NCBI RefSeq assembly: GCF_030684215.1
Contig: NZ_JAUXOV010000021.1
Coordinates: forward strand, 51,439-115,438
Length of the DNA stretch: 64,000 nt
Source: Pseudotabrizicola sp.
GTDB taxonomy: Bacteria; Pseudomonadota; Alphaproteobacteria; Rhodobacterales; Rhodobacteraceae
Direction: 5' to 3'
In this document: positions 26,320 through 35,704 of the stretch, in pieces
How the letters are laid out: the number at the start of each line of letters is the position of its first letter
Position numbering within the stretch: the first letter of the stretch is position 1
Made by a program: the position numbers and the translations under genes
The notes under the pieces: generated by a model
Told to the model about the DNA's origin: nothing
Seen by the model: the letters and a program-made list of their open reading frames with translations, nothing else
Database searches by the model: none

Positions 26320-28016
26320 AACTGAAAACCGCCCTTCTGGGTGCCGCCGCCACGCTGGCCTTTGCGCCTGCCGCATTTGCGGAACGCGGGGCCGATGGCA
26401 ACGTCAAGGTTCTGTATTCGCAGGCCGTGTCGATCATGAACGCCTATCTGTCTTCGGGCACCAAAGATGTGGAAGTGGGCAGCCTTGTGCTGGAACCGCT
26501 GGCCGGCTTTGACCAGGATGGCAATGTCATCCCGCGCTTGGTCACCGAGATTCCGTCCGTGGAAAACGGCGGTATCTCTGAGGATCTGACCACAATCACT
26601 TGGAAGATCACCCCCGGTCTGGTCTGGTCGGATGGCACGCCGTTCACCTCGGCCGATGCGGTGTTCTCCTACCAATATTGCACCGATCCTGCCGGTGGCT
26701 GCGCGCAGGCCGCGCGCTATGAGGGCATCGAGAAGGTCGAGGCCATTGACGAGCTGACCGTCAAGATCACCTGGACCGCACCGAAGCCGAACCCGTTCAC
26801 CGCCTTTGTCGGTGGTACCTCGCCCATTCTGCAGGCGGCACAATTCGCCAATTGCCTTGGTGCAGCCGCACCAACCTGCACCGAGCAGAACTTCAAGCCC
26901 ATCGGCACCGGCCCGTTCATGGTCACCGACTTCAAGGTGAATGACGTGGTCGAACTGGCCGCAAACCCGAACTACCGCGACCCGGCCAAACCGGCCTTCG
27001 CCACCATGACCGTCAAGGGCGGCGGCGACGCAGCCGGAGCGGCCCGTGCGGTGATGGAAACCGGCGAATTCGATTACGCCTGGAACACCCAAATCAACCC
27101 CGAACTGCAAGTCCAGATGGAAAAGGGCGGCAAGGGCCAGTTCGTTTCGGCCTTTGGCACGCTGGTCGAGCGGATCGAAATGAACCTGACCAACCCGTCG
27201 CCGGACCTGCCCGAGGGCGAGCGTTCGACCGCCGCGCATCCGCACCCGTTCCTGTCGGATCTGCGCGTGCGCAAGGCACTGTCGATGGCAATTGACCGCG
27301 CCCTGCTGGTCGAGGTCGGCTATGGCAACGCAGGCCAGCCGACCTGCAACCTGGTGCCGGCGCCTGCGACCTTTGCCTCGCCCAACACCGATTGCATCGC
27401 GCAGGACATGGACGGCGCCAAGGCCCTGCTGGACGAAGCAGGCTGGACCGTGGGGGCCAACGGCATCCGCGAAAAAGACGGCAAGCCGCTGAAAATCCTG
27501 TACCAAACCTCGGTCAACGCCGTGCGTCAGGACTTTCAGGCCCTGATCAAGGGCTGGTGGAACGAGCTGGGCGTCGATGTCGAGCTGAAGTCCATTGATG
27601 GTGGCGTCTACTTCGGTGGCGACCCAGGCTCGCCGGACACGTTCCAGAAGTTCTATGCAGACGTGGAAATGTATGCCAACAACTTCGACGGCACCGATCC
27701 GGAACCCTACCTTGCGCAATACCTGTGCGACAAGGCCCCAAGCCCGGCGAACGGCTGGCAGGGTGAAAACGTCAACCGCTTCTGCGATCCGGCCTATGAT
27801 GCGCTGGTCGCCGAACTGGCCGCGACCCGCGACATGGACAAGCGCGGCGAAATCGCCATCCGCCTGAACGAGATGCTGACGAAAGACAGCTATGTGATCG
27901 TGCCGCTGGTGCACCGTGGCCGCCTGTCGGCGCATTCCACCACGCTTGGTGGTGTTGTTCTGAACACTTGGGATTCAGAACTGTGGAACGCAAGCGACTG
28001 GTTCCGCATCAAGTGA
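26316..28016 (+). CDS. dppA: peptide ABC transporter substrate-binding protein
   Basis: ATG 26316 overlaps the dppF stop (ATGA) and follows AAGGAGT at ideal spacing, so the longer upstream frame is rejected. The 566-residue protein has a signal peptide cleaved near MKLKTALLGAAATLAFAPAA-FA. It is an SBP_bac_5 (cluster C) periplasmic protein with GLVWSDGTPFTSADAVFSY, VRKALSMAIDRALLVEVGYG and a C-terminal domain ending WNASDWFRIK. It should deliver oligopeptides or related compounds to the permeases encoded after a hairpin. The ligand cannot be inferred. Confidence 0.92.
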   Translation: MKLKTALLGAAATLAFAPAAFAERGADGNVKVLYSQAVSIMNAYLSSGTKDVEVGSLVLEPLAGFDQDGNVIPRLVTEIPSVENGGISEDLTTITWKITPGLVWSDGTPFTSADAVFSYQYCTDPAGGCAQAARYEGIEKVEAIDELTVKITWTAPKPNPFTAFVGGTSPILQAAQFANCLGAAAPTCTEQNFKPIGTGPFMVTDFKVNDVVELAANPNYRDPAKPAFATMTVKGGGDAAGAARAVMETGEFDYAWNTQINPELQVQMEKGGKGQFVSAFGTLVERIEMNLTNPSPDLPEGERSTAAHPHPFLSDLRVRKALSMAIDRALLVEVGYGNAGQPTCNLVPAPATFASPNTDCIAQDMDGAKALLDEAGWTVGANGIREKDGKPLKILYQTSVNAVRQDFQALIKGWWNELGVDVELKSIDGGVYFGGDPGSPDTFQKFYADVEMYANNFDGTDPEPYLAQYLCDKAPSPANGWQGENVNRFCDPAYDALVAELAATRDMDKRGEIAIRLNEMLTKDSYVIVPLVHRGRLSAHSTTLGGVVLNTWDSELWNASDWFRIK

Positions 28017-28025
28017 TCTGACATC

Positions 28026-28060
28026 GGGGCGGGGCGCGGGGTTTTTCAGACTCCCGCCCC
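28026..28060 (+). terminator. intra-operon hairpin between binding protein and permeases
   Basis: An 8-bp GC stem (GGGGCGGG/CCCGCCCC) with a 19-nt loop is followed by a pyrimidine-rich tract. It sits in the 98-bp gap after dppA, where such hairpins often attenuate permease expression or stabilise the upstream mRNA. Confidence 0.5.
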
Positions 28061-28114
28061 GCCTTCCTTTTCTGTTCCCCCTCCCTCAACGACTGCTGAC
28101 TCGAGGCGTTGCCC

Positions 28115-29122
28115 ATGCTCACCTTTACGATCCGTCGGTTGCTGCTGGCGATTCCGACGCTTCTGTTCATCAGTCTGGTGATCTTCCTGCTGGTCGATTT
28201 CGCGCCTGGCTCACCGATGAGCCAGATTCCCCTGACCGTTCCCCCCGAGGTGCGGCTCAAGATCATCGAGGCCATGGGCGCGAACGAGCCGATTTTCGTG
28301 CGCTATCTGCTTTGGCTCAAACAGTTTTTCTATGTTGAACCGCTGGTGCTGATCGACAGCATCTTTGGCAGCAGCTATTCCCAAGGCATGCAGCGGATCG
28401 TCAGCTGGCAGTCGCGTAGCCCGGTGATGGATATCATCGTTGAGCGCATGCCGCAGACCCTGACGGTGGTGGGCTCGGCCTATGTCATCGGCGTGATCAT
28501 CGCGGTGCCCATTGGAATTTACTCGGCCTACCGGCAGTATTCATGGTTCGACCAGTTGGGCACGTTCATTGCAATGATCGGGTTTTCGGTGCCGACCTTC
28601 TTTACCGGCGTGGTGCTGATCCTGGTGTTTTCGGTCAACCTTGGCTGGTTCCCATCGATCTACAACACCTCGCTCAAGGTGACGGACTGGGACAGTTTCA
28701 TGCTTCAGGTCAAACAGATGGCGATGCCTGTGGCCGTGCTGGCGCTGTATAATGCGTCACAGATCAGCCGCTATATGCGATCGTCCATGCTGGACAATCT
28801 GGCGCAGGATTATGTGCGCACCGCCCGCGCCAAGGGCATGTCTGAACGTGTGGTGGTGCTGAAACACGTGCTGCGCAACTCGCTGATCCCGGTGGTTACG
28901 GTCATTGCGCTGGGTATCCCCACCATTTTCGGCGGCGCAATCATCACCGAACAGGTGTTTAAGGTGAACGGTCTGGGCGCATTGCTGATCAACGCCATCC
29001 AAGGGTCTGACCTGCCGATGGTGCAAACCCTGACCTTTATCTTTGCCGTGCTGATCGTGATGTTCAACCTGATTGCCGACGTGCTCTATGGCATGCTCGA
29101 CCCGAGGATCCGCTATGACTGA
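28115..29122 (+). CDS. dppB: peptide ABC transporter permease (DppB type)
   Basis: ATG 28115 with CGAGG 8 nt upstream gives 335 residues. The family start MLTFTIRRLLLAIPTLLFIS precedes six predicted membrane segments and the cytoplasmic EAA-type loop (ARAKGMSERVVVLKHVLRNS) that contacts the ATPases. The final LYGMLDPRIRYD is typical. It overlaps dppC by 8 bp. Confidence 0.93.
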   Translation: MLTFTIRRLLLAIPTLLFISLVIFLLVDFAPGSPMSQIPLTVPPEVRLKIIEAMGANEPIFVRYLLWLKQFFYVEPLVLIDSIFGSSYSQGMQRIVSWQSRSPVMDIIVERMPQTLTVVGSAYVIGVIIAVPIGIYSAYRQYSWFDQLGTFIAMIGFSVPTFFTGVVLILVFSVNLGWFPSIYNTSLKVTDWDSFMLQVKQMAMPVAVLALYNASQISRYMRSSMLDNLAQDYVRTARAKGMSERVVVLKHVLRNSLIPVVTVIALGIPTIFGGAIITEQVFKVNGLGALLINAIQGSDLPMVQTLTFIFAVLIVMFNLIADVLYGMLDPRIRYD

Positions 29123-30035
29123 TACATCCGTCATTGAAAAACCCCGCAGCCAATGGGCGGATGTCTGGTCGCAGTTCAAGACACACAAGGGCGCCGTTGC
29201 AGCCCTGACGGTGTTTGTGCTGTTGATCCTGTTCGTGACCATCGGTCCCTTTATCTGGACCGTTGATCCGAGCTATATCAACCCCAACGGGGCAGAGATG
29301 ATCCGCACCCGGAACAAACCGCCAAGCTGGCAATTCCCACTGGGCACCGATCAGCTTGGCCGTGACATGCTGGCCCGGATGATGAAGGGCGGGCAGGTCT
29401 CGATTGCGGTTGGCATGGTGGCCATGCTGATCTCGATCTTCCTTGGCACGCTTGTTGGGGTGACGGCAGGGTATTTCAAACGCCTTGACGGCCCGCTGAT
29501 GCGCCTGACAGACCTGTTCCTTGCCCTGCCGCTGCTGCCTTTGCTGCTGGTCATGGTCATGTTGTTCCGCGACCCGCTGGCCCGCGCCATGGGGCCAGAA
29601 AGCGGCACCTTTCTGCTGATCGTGTTCGCTATCGGTGTGACCAGCTGGATGCAGGCCGCCCGCATCGTGCGTGGCGAGGTACTGGCGCTGAAGGAGCGCG
29701 AATTCGTGCTGGCCGCGCGGTCGATCGGCACGCCATCACGCCGGATGATCCTGCGCCATATCCTGCCCAATGTGGTCAGCCCGATCATGGTGTCGGCCAC
29801 GCTTGGCATCGCAAGCGCCATCATCACCGAAAGCGCGCTGTCCTTCCTTGGCCTTGGCTTTCCGCCGGATTTCCCGACGTGGGGTCGGTTACTGTTTGAT
29901 GGCGTCGATTACATCCAGCAATACCCCGAGCGGGTGATCTGGCCCGGTGTCGCGATTTCGCTGACCGTTTTGTCGGTGAACTACATCGGTGACGGCCTGC
30001 GCGATGCGCTTGACCCGCGGATCAGGGGTCGCTGA
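29115..30035 (+). CDS. dppC: peptide ABC transporter permease (DppC type)
   Basis: The start ATG 29115 lies inside the end of dppB and gives 306 residues. An N-terminal cytoplasmic stretch (SQWADVWSQFKTHKGAVAAL) precedes the first helix. FPLGTDQLGRDMLARMMKGG and the EAA-type loop (AARSIGTPSRRMILRHILPN) are characteristic, and the protein ends GDGLRDALDPRIRGR. It completes the transporter operon. Confidence 0.93.
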   Translation: MTDTSVIEKPRSQWADVWSQFKTHKGAVAALTVFVLLILFVTIGPFIWTVDPSYINPNGAEMIRTRNKPPSWQFPLGTDQLGRDMLARMMKGGQVSIAVGMVAMLISIFLGTLVGVTAGYFKRLDGPLMRLTDLFLALPLLPLLLVMVMLFRDPLARAMGPESGTFLLIVFAIGVTSWMQAARIVRGEVLALKEREFVLAARSIGTPSRRMILRHILPNVVSPIMVSATLGIASAIITESALSFLGLGFPPDFPTWGRLLFDGVDYIQQYPERVIWPGVAISLTVLSVNYIGDGLRDALDPRIRGR

Positions 30036-30053
30036 CGCGGCAAAACACCCGGT

Positions 30054-30087
30054 CGTGATGGCACCCTTGTCTCGGGGGGCCATCACG
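30054..30087. promoter_or_regulatory. strong inverted repeat between dppC and arsR-type gene
   Basis: Perfect 9-bp arms CGTGATGGC and GCCATCACG with further CCC/GGG pairing inside the loop. It could end the transporter transcript, although no T-tract follows, or be an operator for the ArsR-family regulator whose start is 45 bp downstream. Confidence 0.45.
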
Positions 30088-30131
30088 CATTACATTGGTG
30101 GAACCGGAAACCACCGGGGCGGAATGGAGCC

Positions 30132-30503
30132 ATGTCAGTGGACAGCATGACAAATCACACCGACAGCGCACGGCCAGTTGAGGCCGGTTGTGAAGCATTG
30201 CCCCCCGCAGCGATGGAGGTGCAGGCCGCAATGGCCGCCAGCTTTCTCAAGGCGCTGAGCCATGAAGGGCGGTTGATGATCCTGTGCCATCTGTCATCGG
30301 GCGAAAAGACCGTGACCGATCTGGAGCGCCTGCTTGACAGCCGGCAAGCCGCCGTAAGCCAACAACTGTCGCGCCTGCGGCTTGAAGGGCTGGTGTCGTG
30401 CCGCCGTGAGGGCAAGGCCATTCACTATGCCATTCAAGACCCAAAGGTCAGCCGTACCATTGCGCTGATGTATGACATGTTCTGCAAACCCGGCCTTGGC
30501 TAA
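30132..30503 (+). CDS. ArsR-family winged-helix transcriptional regulator
   Basis: The 123-residue product starts at ATG 30132 (ATG 30147 is an alternative). The HTH core is FLKALSHEGRLMILCHLSSG, then TVTDLERLLDSRQAAVSQQL and SRLRLEGLVSCRREGKAIHY. It has no ArsR-type metal-binding ELCVCDL motif, and its only cysteines (Cys20, HLSS-preceding Cys, SCRRE, MFCKPG) are scattered, so a redox or non-metal signal is possible. It probably regulates itself or neighbouring genes; the target is not shown by the sequence. Confidence 0.85.
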   Translation: MSVDSMTNHTDSARPVEAGCEALPPAAMEVQAAMAASFLKALSHEGRLMILCHLSSGEKTVTDLERLLDSRQAAVSQQLSRLRLEGLVSCRREGKAIHYAIQDPKVSRTIALMYDMFCKPGLG

Positions 30504-30515
30504 GCGCGAACCGGA

Positions 30516-31253
30516 TCAGCCGCGCCCAAGATAGGGCATGTCGCGCGCCATAATGGTCATGAACGGCACGTTCACATCCGGCGGCAGGTTGGCCATATGC
30601 AAAACCGCCTCGGCCACATGCACAACCGGCATCAGGGGTTCGGGCCGCATCTCGCCGCTGGCTTGCGGCATACCAGCCGAGAACCCGGCAGTCATTTCGC
30701 TGGCGGCGTTGCCAATGTCGATCTGACCGCAAGCGATATCAAACCGCCGCCCGTCCACCGCCAACGTCTTGGTCAGCCCGCTGACCGCATGTTTTGACAT
30801 GGTATAGGGCGCCGACCCCGGTCGCGGACGGTCGGCGCTGATGGATCCGTTGTTGATGATCCGTCCGCCCTGCGGGCTTTGCCGGCGCATCAATCCAAAG
30901 GCCGCACGGGCACACAAGAACATGCCGGTGATGTTCACATTCGACAGCGCCAACCAGTCGGCCACCGCAATCTCGTCAATAGGTTTGCCGGGCAAAGACA
31001 TGCCTGCATTGTTGAACAAAACATCCAGCCGCCCGAACGTCGACTCTACCCGCGCAAAGCCTGCGTCAACCTGCGCGGGGTCCGTCACATCCAGCGGCAG
31101 AACCAGCGCTTCATGCGTGCCCGCCGTTTCACGCAGCGCATCCTCACGCCGGCCCACCAGCGCCACGCGCCAGCCCGCCCCGATAAAGGCCCGTGCGGTC
31201 GCCCGCCCAATGCCAGACCCTGCCCCGGTGATCAGAATGCTGCGCTGTGTCAT
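30516..31253 (-). CDS. short-chain dehydrogenase/reductase
   Basis: The start ATG 31253 is preceded by GAGGGAGGAA, giving 245 residues. It is a classical SDR with the cofactor motif ILITGAGSGIGRATARAF, the NNAG motif in DVLFNNAGMSLPG, and the catalytic Ser (NNGSIS), Tyr and Lys (YTMSKHA). The basic residues after the Gly motif (VGRREDALRE) favour NADP(H). The substrate is unknown. It converges with the ArsR gene, 12 bp between stops. Confidence 0.9.
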   Translation of the reverse strand: MTQRSILITGAGSGIGRATARAFIGAGWRVALVGRREDALRETAGTHEALVLPLDVTDPAQVDAGFARVESTFGRLDVLFNNAGMSLPGKPIDEIAVADWLALSNVNITGMFLCARAAFGLMRRQSPQGGRIINNGSISADRPRPGSAPYTMSKHAVSGLTKTLAVDGRRFDIACGQIDIGNAASEMTAGFSAGMPQASGEMRPEPLMPVVHVAEAVLHMANLPPDVNVPFMTIMARDMPYLGRG

Positions 31254-31320
31254 GCCGTGTTCCTCCCTCATGCGAGGGGAACCTTAGCGAGCGATCTGCC
31301 GGGGTGCCAGAGCCAGCCGC

Positions 31321-31590
31321 CTAATGCAGCCGGAATTCCCCCACCACATTGCGCCATTCATTCGGGCCAATCAGTCGCTTGTGGCTGAAACGCACCGAAT
31401 GCAGCGGGCCATCGATCTTTTCCTGCCAGTATTCGATGAATTTGAACAAGCGCGGGTAGTCGGGGGCCAGATCATAGTCCTGCCACACGAAAGTATTGAG
31501 AACATTGCGGTAATCCGGCATCCGGTAGAACATCTCTGCCGTGGTCAACCCATAGCCTTTCAGCATCAGCTCCGTCTCGGTTTTTTCCAT
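31321..31590 (-). CDS. usg: Usg family protein
   Basis: The 89-residue product starts at ATG 31590, with AGGAG upstream. The sequence (MEKTETELMLKGYGLTTAEM, YRNVLNTFVWQDYDLAPDYP, GPLHSVRFSHKRLIG) matches the small alphaproteobacterial Usg family, which is named from its position near trp genes in some species and has no assigned function. It is divergent from gyrA. Confidence 0.82.
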   Translation of the reverse strand: MEKTETELMLKGYGLTTAEMFYRMPDYRNVLNTFVWQDYDLAPDYPRLFKFIEYWQEKIDGPLHSVRFSHKRLIGPNEWRNVVGEFRLH

Positions 31591-31784
31591 ATGAGTCTCC
31601 TGTTCAGGCTCCCCCTTTTGAAATCATGCCAAAGACAGATTAATAATCAATGATTTCAATTTATTATCACCCCGCCGTTGTGGCTGCCAAATCGGGCATC
31701 GGGGTGCCATTGCACCCCATCCCTTGCATGGTGTAAGGTTATGCCAACAAGATATAGCCCCCCCGCAAGGAAGGCACCGACCAC
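31591..31784. promoter_or_regulatory. usg-gyrA divergent region with long-armed inverted repeat
   Basis: An 8-bp perfect inverted repeat, GAAATCAT (31620-31627) and ATGATTTC (31650-31657), brackets a 22-nt A+T-rich spacer. The gyrA ribosome-binding site AAGGAAGG lies just before ATG 31785. No gene is seen in the gap. Confidence 0.45.
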
Positions 31785-34493
31785 ATGAGCGACACGCCAG
31801 AAGATACTGATACCAAAGATGAAAAGCCGGTTCACACCGGACCTCAGATCGACATCGCAGCCGAGATGAAGACCGCCTATCTGGATTACGCGATGAGCGT
31901 GATCGTCAGCCGCGCGATCCCTGATCTGCGTGACGGGCTGAAGCCTGTGCATCGGCGCATTCTTTTCGCGATGAGTGAATCTGGCAACAGCCATGACAAG
32001 CCTTACCGCAAATCGGCCCGTCCGGTGGGCGATACGATGGGGAAATATCACCCTCACGGTGACTCTGCGATTTATGACGCACTGGTGCGGATGGCACAGC
32101 CGTTTTCGATGTCTTTGAAACTGCTGGACGGTCAGGGCAACTTTGGCTCAATGGACGGGGATTCCGCTGCTGCGATGCGCTACACCGAAGTGCGCATGGA
32201 CAAGCCGTCGGCATTTCTGTTGGCCGATATCGACAAGGAAACTGTTGATTTTCAAGACAACTATGATGGCAAAGACCGCGAACCCACGGTCCTGCCCGCG
32301 CGGTTCCCGAACATGCTGGTCAATGGCGCGGGTGGTATCGCGGTTGGCATGGCCACAAACATCCCGCCCCACAACCTTGGCGAAGTGATCGACGGCACAC
32401 TGGCCCTGATCGAAAACCCGGATCTGTCATCCGAGGCGCTGATGGAGATCATCCCCGCCCCCGATTTCCCCACCGGGGCCACGATCCTTGGCCGCGCTGG
32501 CGCGCGCAAAGCCTATCTGGAGGGACGCGGCTCGGTCATCATCCGGTCCAAGACCCATATCGAGGAAATCCGCAAAGACCGGTATGCCATCATCATTGAT
32601 GAGGTGCCCTATCAGGTCAACAAGGCCTCCATGATCGAAAAAATCGCCGAACTGGTGCGCGAAAAGCGGATCGAGGGCATCGCGGCTGTCGCCGACGAAT
32701 CTGACCGCATCGGGATTCGCGTTGTGATCGAGTTGAAACGCGACGCAACGGCCGATGTGGTGCTAAATCAGTTGTTCCGCTTTACGCCGATGCAGACCTC
32801 TTTCGGCTGTAACATGCTGGCGCTGAACGGTGGCCGCCCCGAACAGCTGACCTTGCGCGATTTCCTCACGCATTTCATCACCTTCCGCGAAGAAGTGGTA
32901 GCACGCCGCACCGCGTTCGAACTGCGCAAAGCCCGCGAGCGCAGCCATATTCTGTGCGGTCTGGCTGTCGCCGTGTCGAATGTGGACGAAATTGTGCGCA
33001 CCATCCGCGGCTCTGCCGATGCGGCGGAAGCGCGTGAAAAGCTGATGACGCGCCGTTGGCCCGCCGCCGATATCGCGCCTTATATCCTGCTGATCGACGA
33101 TCCAAGCCACACGATGAACGACGACGGCACCTATAACCTGTCCGAAGTTCAGGCCCGCGCCATTCTGGAACTGCGCCTGCAACGCCTGACGGCGCTTGGC
33201 GTCAAGGAAGTCACGGACGAACTGGAAGAACTGGCAGGCAAGATCAAGGAATACCTTGAAATTCTGGGATCGCGTGAACGGATAATGGCCATCATCTCGG
33301 ACGAGTTGCGCGAGGTGAAACAGCTTTTCGCCGTTCCGCGCCGCACCGAAATCGTCGACTGGGCCGGCGATATGGAAGACGAAGACCTGATTGAGCGCGA
33401 AGACATGGTCGTGACGATCACCAGCGGCGGCTATATCAAGCGCACGCCGCTGGCCGAATTCCGACAGCAGAACCGTGGCGGCAAGGGTCTGTCTTCGATG
33501 GCAACCAAAGAAGATGATGTGGTGACTACGCTTTTCGTGGCCAACACCCATACCTGGCTGCTGTTTTTCACGACCGATGGCATGGTCTACAAGCTGAAAA
33601 CCTGGCGTCTGCCACTGGCCGGGCGCACCGCCAAGGGTAAGGCGATTGTCAACATCCTGCCGATCCTGCAAGGCGTCTCGATTGCGGCGCTGATGCCCGT
33701 CGATGTGCCCGAGGATGAGTGGGAAACCCTGCAGATCGTCTTTGCCACCAGCGATGGCGATGTGCGCCAGAACGATCTGTCGGATTTCACCAACGTCAAA
33801 CGCAACGGCAAAATCGCGATGAACCTGCCCGAAGGGGTCTCTTTGGTAAACGCCGCGATTGCTGATGAAAATGACGATGTGATGCTGGTCACCGCCCTTG
33901 GCCGCGCGATCCGCTTCTCCACCACCGACATCCGCGTCTTCAAATCGCGCGGATCGACGGGGGTACGCGGCATTCGTCTGGCGACGGGCGACCAAGTGGT
34001 GTCGATGGCGATCATCCGCCACTTCGAGGCCACGCCAGAGGAACGCGAGGCCTATCTTAAGCAACGCCGCCTGATGGCCGGCGCCGCCGAGGATGAGGCA
34101 GAGGCCGATGACGAAGAAGAAACCGTTGCGGCAGGCCAGCTTTCGCCCGAACGCTATGCTGAGATGTCGGCGCTGGAAGATCTGATCCTGACCATAACCG
34201 AAGGCGGGGCGGGCAAACTGTCATCCTCGCACGGCTATCCGGTGCGCGGGCGGGGCGGTATGGGCGTGATGGCGATGGACAAGGCGATGCGCGGCGGGCG
34301 GCTGATTGCCTCTTTCCCCGTCGAGCTGTCTGATCAGATCATGCTGGCGACCTCGACCGGGCAGTCGATCCGAGTGCCGGTCGATCAGATCAGCTTCCGT
34401 TCGCGCTCTGCCGGGGGCGTGCGGGTGTTCAATGTGGGCCGCGACGAGCTGGTCGTCTCCGTCGCCCGCGTGGCCGAACAGGCCGATGAGTGA
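31785..34493 (+). CDS. gyrA: DNA gyrase subunit A
   Basis: The 902-residue ATP-dependent type II topoisomerase subunit that breaks and rejoins DNA. The catalytic tyrosine is in AMRYTEVRM (Tyr133). The quinolone-determining region reads [20 protein letters not shown], with the susceptible-type Ser94 and Asp98. The GyrA box QQNRGGKG in the C-terminal pinwheel distinguishes it from ParC. An acidic insert at about 765-785 ([17 protein letters not shown]) interrupts the pinwheel. A small unknown gene overlaps its last 8 bp. Confidence 0.97.
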   Translation: MSDTPEDTDTKDEKPVHTGPQIDIAAEMKTAYLDYAMSVIVSRAIPDLRDGLKPVHRRILFAMSESGNSHDKPYRKSARPVGDTMGKYHPHGDSAIYDALVRMAQPFSMSLKLLDGQGNFGSMDGDSAAAMRYTEVRMDKPSAFLLADIDKETVDFQDNYDGKDREPTVLPARFPNMLVNGAGGIAVGMATNIPPHNLGEVIDGTLALIENPDLSSEALMEIIPAPDFPTGATILGRAGARKAYLEGRGSVIIRSKTHIEEIRKDRYAIIIDEVPYQVNKASMIEKIAELVREKRIEGIAAVADESDRIGIRVVIELKRDATADVVLNQLFRFTPMQTSFGCNMLALNGGRPEQLTLRDFLTHFITFREEVVARRTAFELRKARERSHILCGLAVAVSNVDEIVRTIRGSADAAEAREKLMTRRWPAADIAPYILLIDDPSHTMNDDGTYNLSEVQARAILELRLQRLTALGVKEVTDELEELAGKIKEYLEILGSRERIMAIISDELREVKQLFAVPRRTEIVDWAGDMEDEDLIEREDMVVTITSGGYIKRTPLAEFRQQNRGGKGLSSMATKEDDVVTTLFVANTHTWLLFFTTDGMVYKLKTWRLPLAGRTAKGKAIVNILPILQGVSIAALMPVDVPEDEWETLQIVFATSDGDVRQNDLSDFTNVKRNGKIAMNLPEGVSLVNAAIADENDDVMLVTALGRAIRFSTTDIRVFKSRGSTGVRGIRLATGDQVVSMAIIRHFEATPEEREAYLKQRRLMAGAAEDEAEADDEEETVAAGQLSPERYAEMSALEDLILTITEGGAGKLSSSHGYPVRGRGGMGVMAMDKAMRGGRLIASFPVELSDQIMLATSTGQSIRVPVDQISFRSRSAGGVRVFNVGRDELVVSVARVAEQADE

Positions 34494-34836
34494 GCTGGAG
34501 CAGCGGCTGGCCGATCTGGCCGCCGCTGGTCTGACGATCACTTATGGCCAGCTTTCCCGCGATCTGGGCTGGCGGATGGCCGAACTGACCGCAGCGCTAG
34601 AGGCGCTGATGGTGATTGACGCGCGCAACGGCCACCCGTTGCGCGCGTCTGTGTGTAAAGGGCGTTTGTCGGGCGGCCTGCCCGCGCGCGGCTTTTTTGA
34701 CAAGGCCGTCGAGCTGGGCCTGATCCCAGCAGATGATGCAGCCTTTGTCGCAAAGCACCGCACGGCCCTTTTCCACGCGGCGCAGACGCGGCAACCGGAG
34801 GTTGTTGCGCCCAAGTCACAAACGGGCAAGGACTGA
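34486..34836 (+). CDS. small protein of unknown function coupled to gyrA
   Basis: ATG 34486 overlaps the gyrA stop by 8 bp, giving 116 residues. The N-terminal half ([36 protein letters not shown]) reads like a small helical, possibly winged-helix, domain. The second half contains [21 protein letters not shown] do not recognise a named family. Translational coupling to gyrA suggests matched expression, not necessarily a shared function. Confidence 0.7.
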   Translation: MSELEQRLADLAAAGLTITYGQLSRDLGWRMAELTAALEALMVIDARNGHPLRASVCKGRLSGGLPARGFFDKAVELGLIPADDAAFVAKHRTALFHAAQTRQPEVVAPKSQTGKD

Positions 34837-34925
34837 TCGGGCGCGTTTACACCGCAGCGTCATAGGGCGTATCTTATTGTCAATGTGCAAAAAAATGCGC
34901 GTATACAAAGAAAATCGAGGCAGAA

Positions 34926-35630
34926 ATGAAGCATACCCTTTCCTTGGCCCTGGCCGGTCTTTTCTGCGCATCTGCAGTGCAGGCTTTTGAAGTCACGGGC
35001 GGTTCACTGTCGCTGGGATATTCCAGCTTTATCGGCAGCAGCCCCGCCACCGATGTCAACAAGCTGTCGCTTGGCAGCTCCATGGAGTTTGGCCTTTCGC
35101 AGCAATTTTCGGTGCAGGGAGACTTTGCCTTGACCAAGTTCAATGCAACCAATCTGGACAACACGAATTTTGGTTTGCACGCGATTTTCCATGTCAACGA
35201 AAGCACCTCGGTTGGTGCATTTATCGGCCGCGATCGCATCGAGCACGAAAATCTGAATTATTTCGGCGTCGAGGTTGGCCATCAGGCAGGTGCCTTCGGG
35301 ACCGAGGCCTTTTTGACCATCGCCAAGGATGGGGGCAGCAATGGCACAGTCATTGGCGTAAAGGGCGAATACTCATTGACAGACTCGGCCATGCTCGGCG
35401 CGCGGTTTGATCTTTTGAACGTCGATGGTGCCGATGCCGCCAAGTTTGCCATTATCGGAGAAGTGGCGGCACTGCCAGGCCTGAACCTTACCGGGGAACT
35501 TGGTCAGGCGCGGATCGACGGAATCGGATCAGAGGCATATGTCGGCGTTGGCGTGAAGGTAAACTTCGGGGCCAAGCGCGGTGCCACTTTTGACCGCCGC
35601 AGCATCATCGACCTTCTGCCCGGCGGCTGA
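34926..35630 (+). CDS. predicted outer-membrane beta-barrel protein
   Basis: ATG 34926 is preceded by GAGGCAG and gives 234 residues with a signal peptide (MKHTLSLALAGLFCASAVQA). The mature part is a series of short amphipathic strands rich in Gly, Phe and Asn (SLSLGYSSFIGSS, FGLHAIFHVNESTSVGAFIG, AYVGVGVKVNFG) with no cysteine after the signal. This pattern suits a small porin-like barrel. A C-terminal aromatic residue typical of barrels is not present; the chain ends with a short polar tail (RSIIDLLPGG). The leader is A+T-rich. Function unknown. Confidence 0.68.
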   Translation: MKHTLSLALAGLFCASAVQAFEVTGGSLSLGYSSFIGSSPATDVNKLSLGSSMEFGLSQQFSVQGDFALTKFNATNLDNTNFGLHAIFHVNESTSVGAFIGRDRIEHENLNYFGVEVGHQAGAFGTEAFLTIAKDGGSNGTVIGVKGEYSLTDSAMLGARFDLLNVDGADAAKFAIIGEVAALPGLNLTGELGQARIDGIGSEAYVGVGVKVNFGAKRGATFDRRSIIDLLPGG

Positions 35631-35674
35631 TGACGGCGCAAAGGCGGCGCTTAACGATTTGCACATCAAACGAC

Positions 35675-35700
35675 CGTATCCTTCTCCACAGGAGGATACG
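35675..35700 (+). promoter_or_regulatory. hairpin sequestering a Shine-Dalgarno sequence
   Basis: An 11-bp stem (with one T-G pair) and 4-nt loop spans 35675-35700. The right arm contains AGGAGG (35690-35695), the ribosome-binding site of the gene starting at 35705. When folded, the site is fully paired. It could be a thermometer-like or protein-controlled translation switch. Confidence 0.55.
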
Positions 35701-35704
35701 ACCG

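Noticed and set aside
31785..34493. Possible ParC instead of GyrA
   Set aside because: The GyrA box QQNRGGKG and overall length point to gyrase A.
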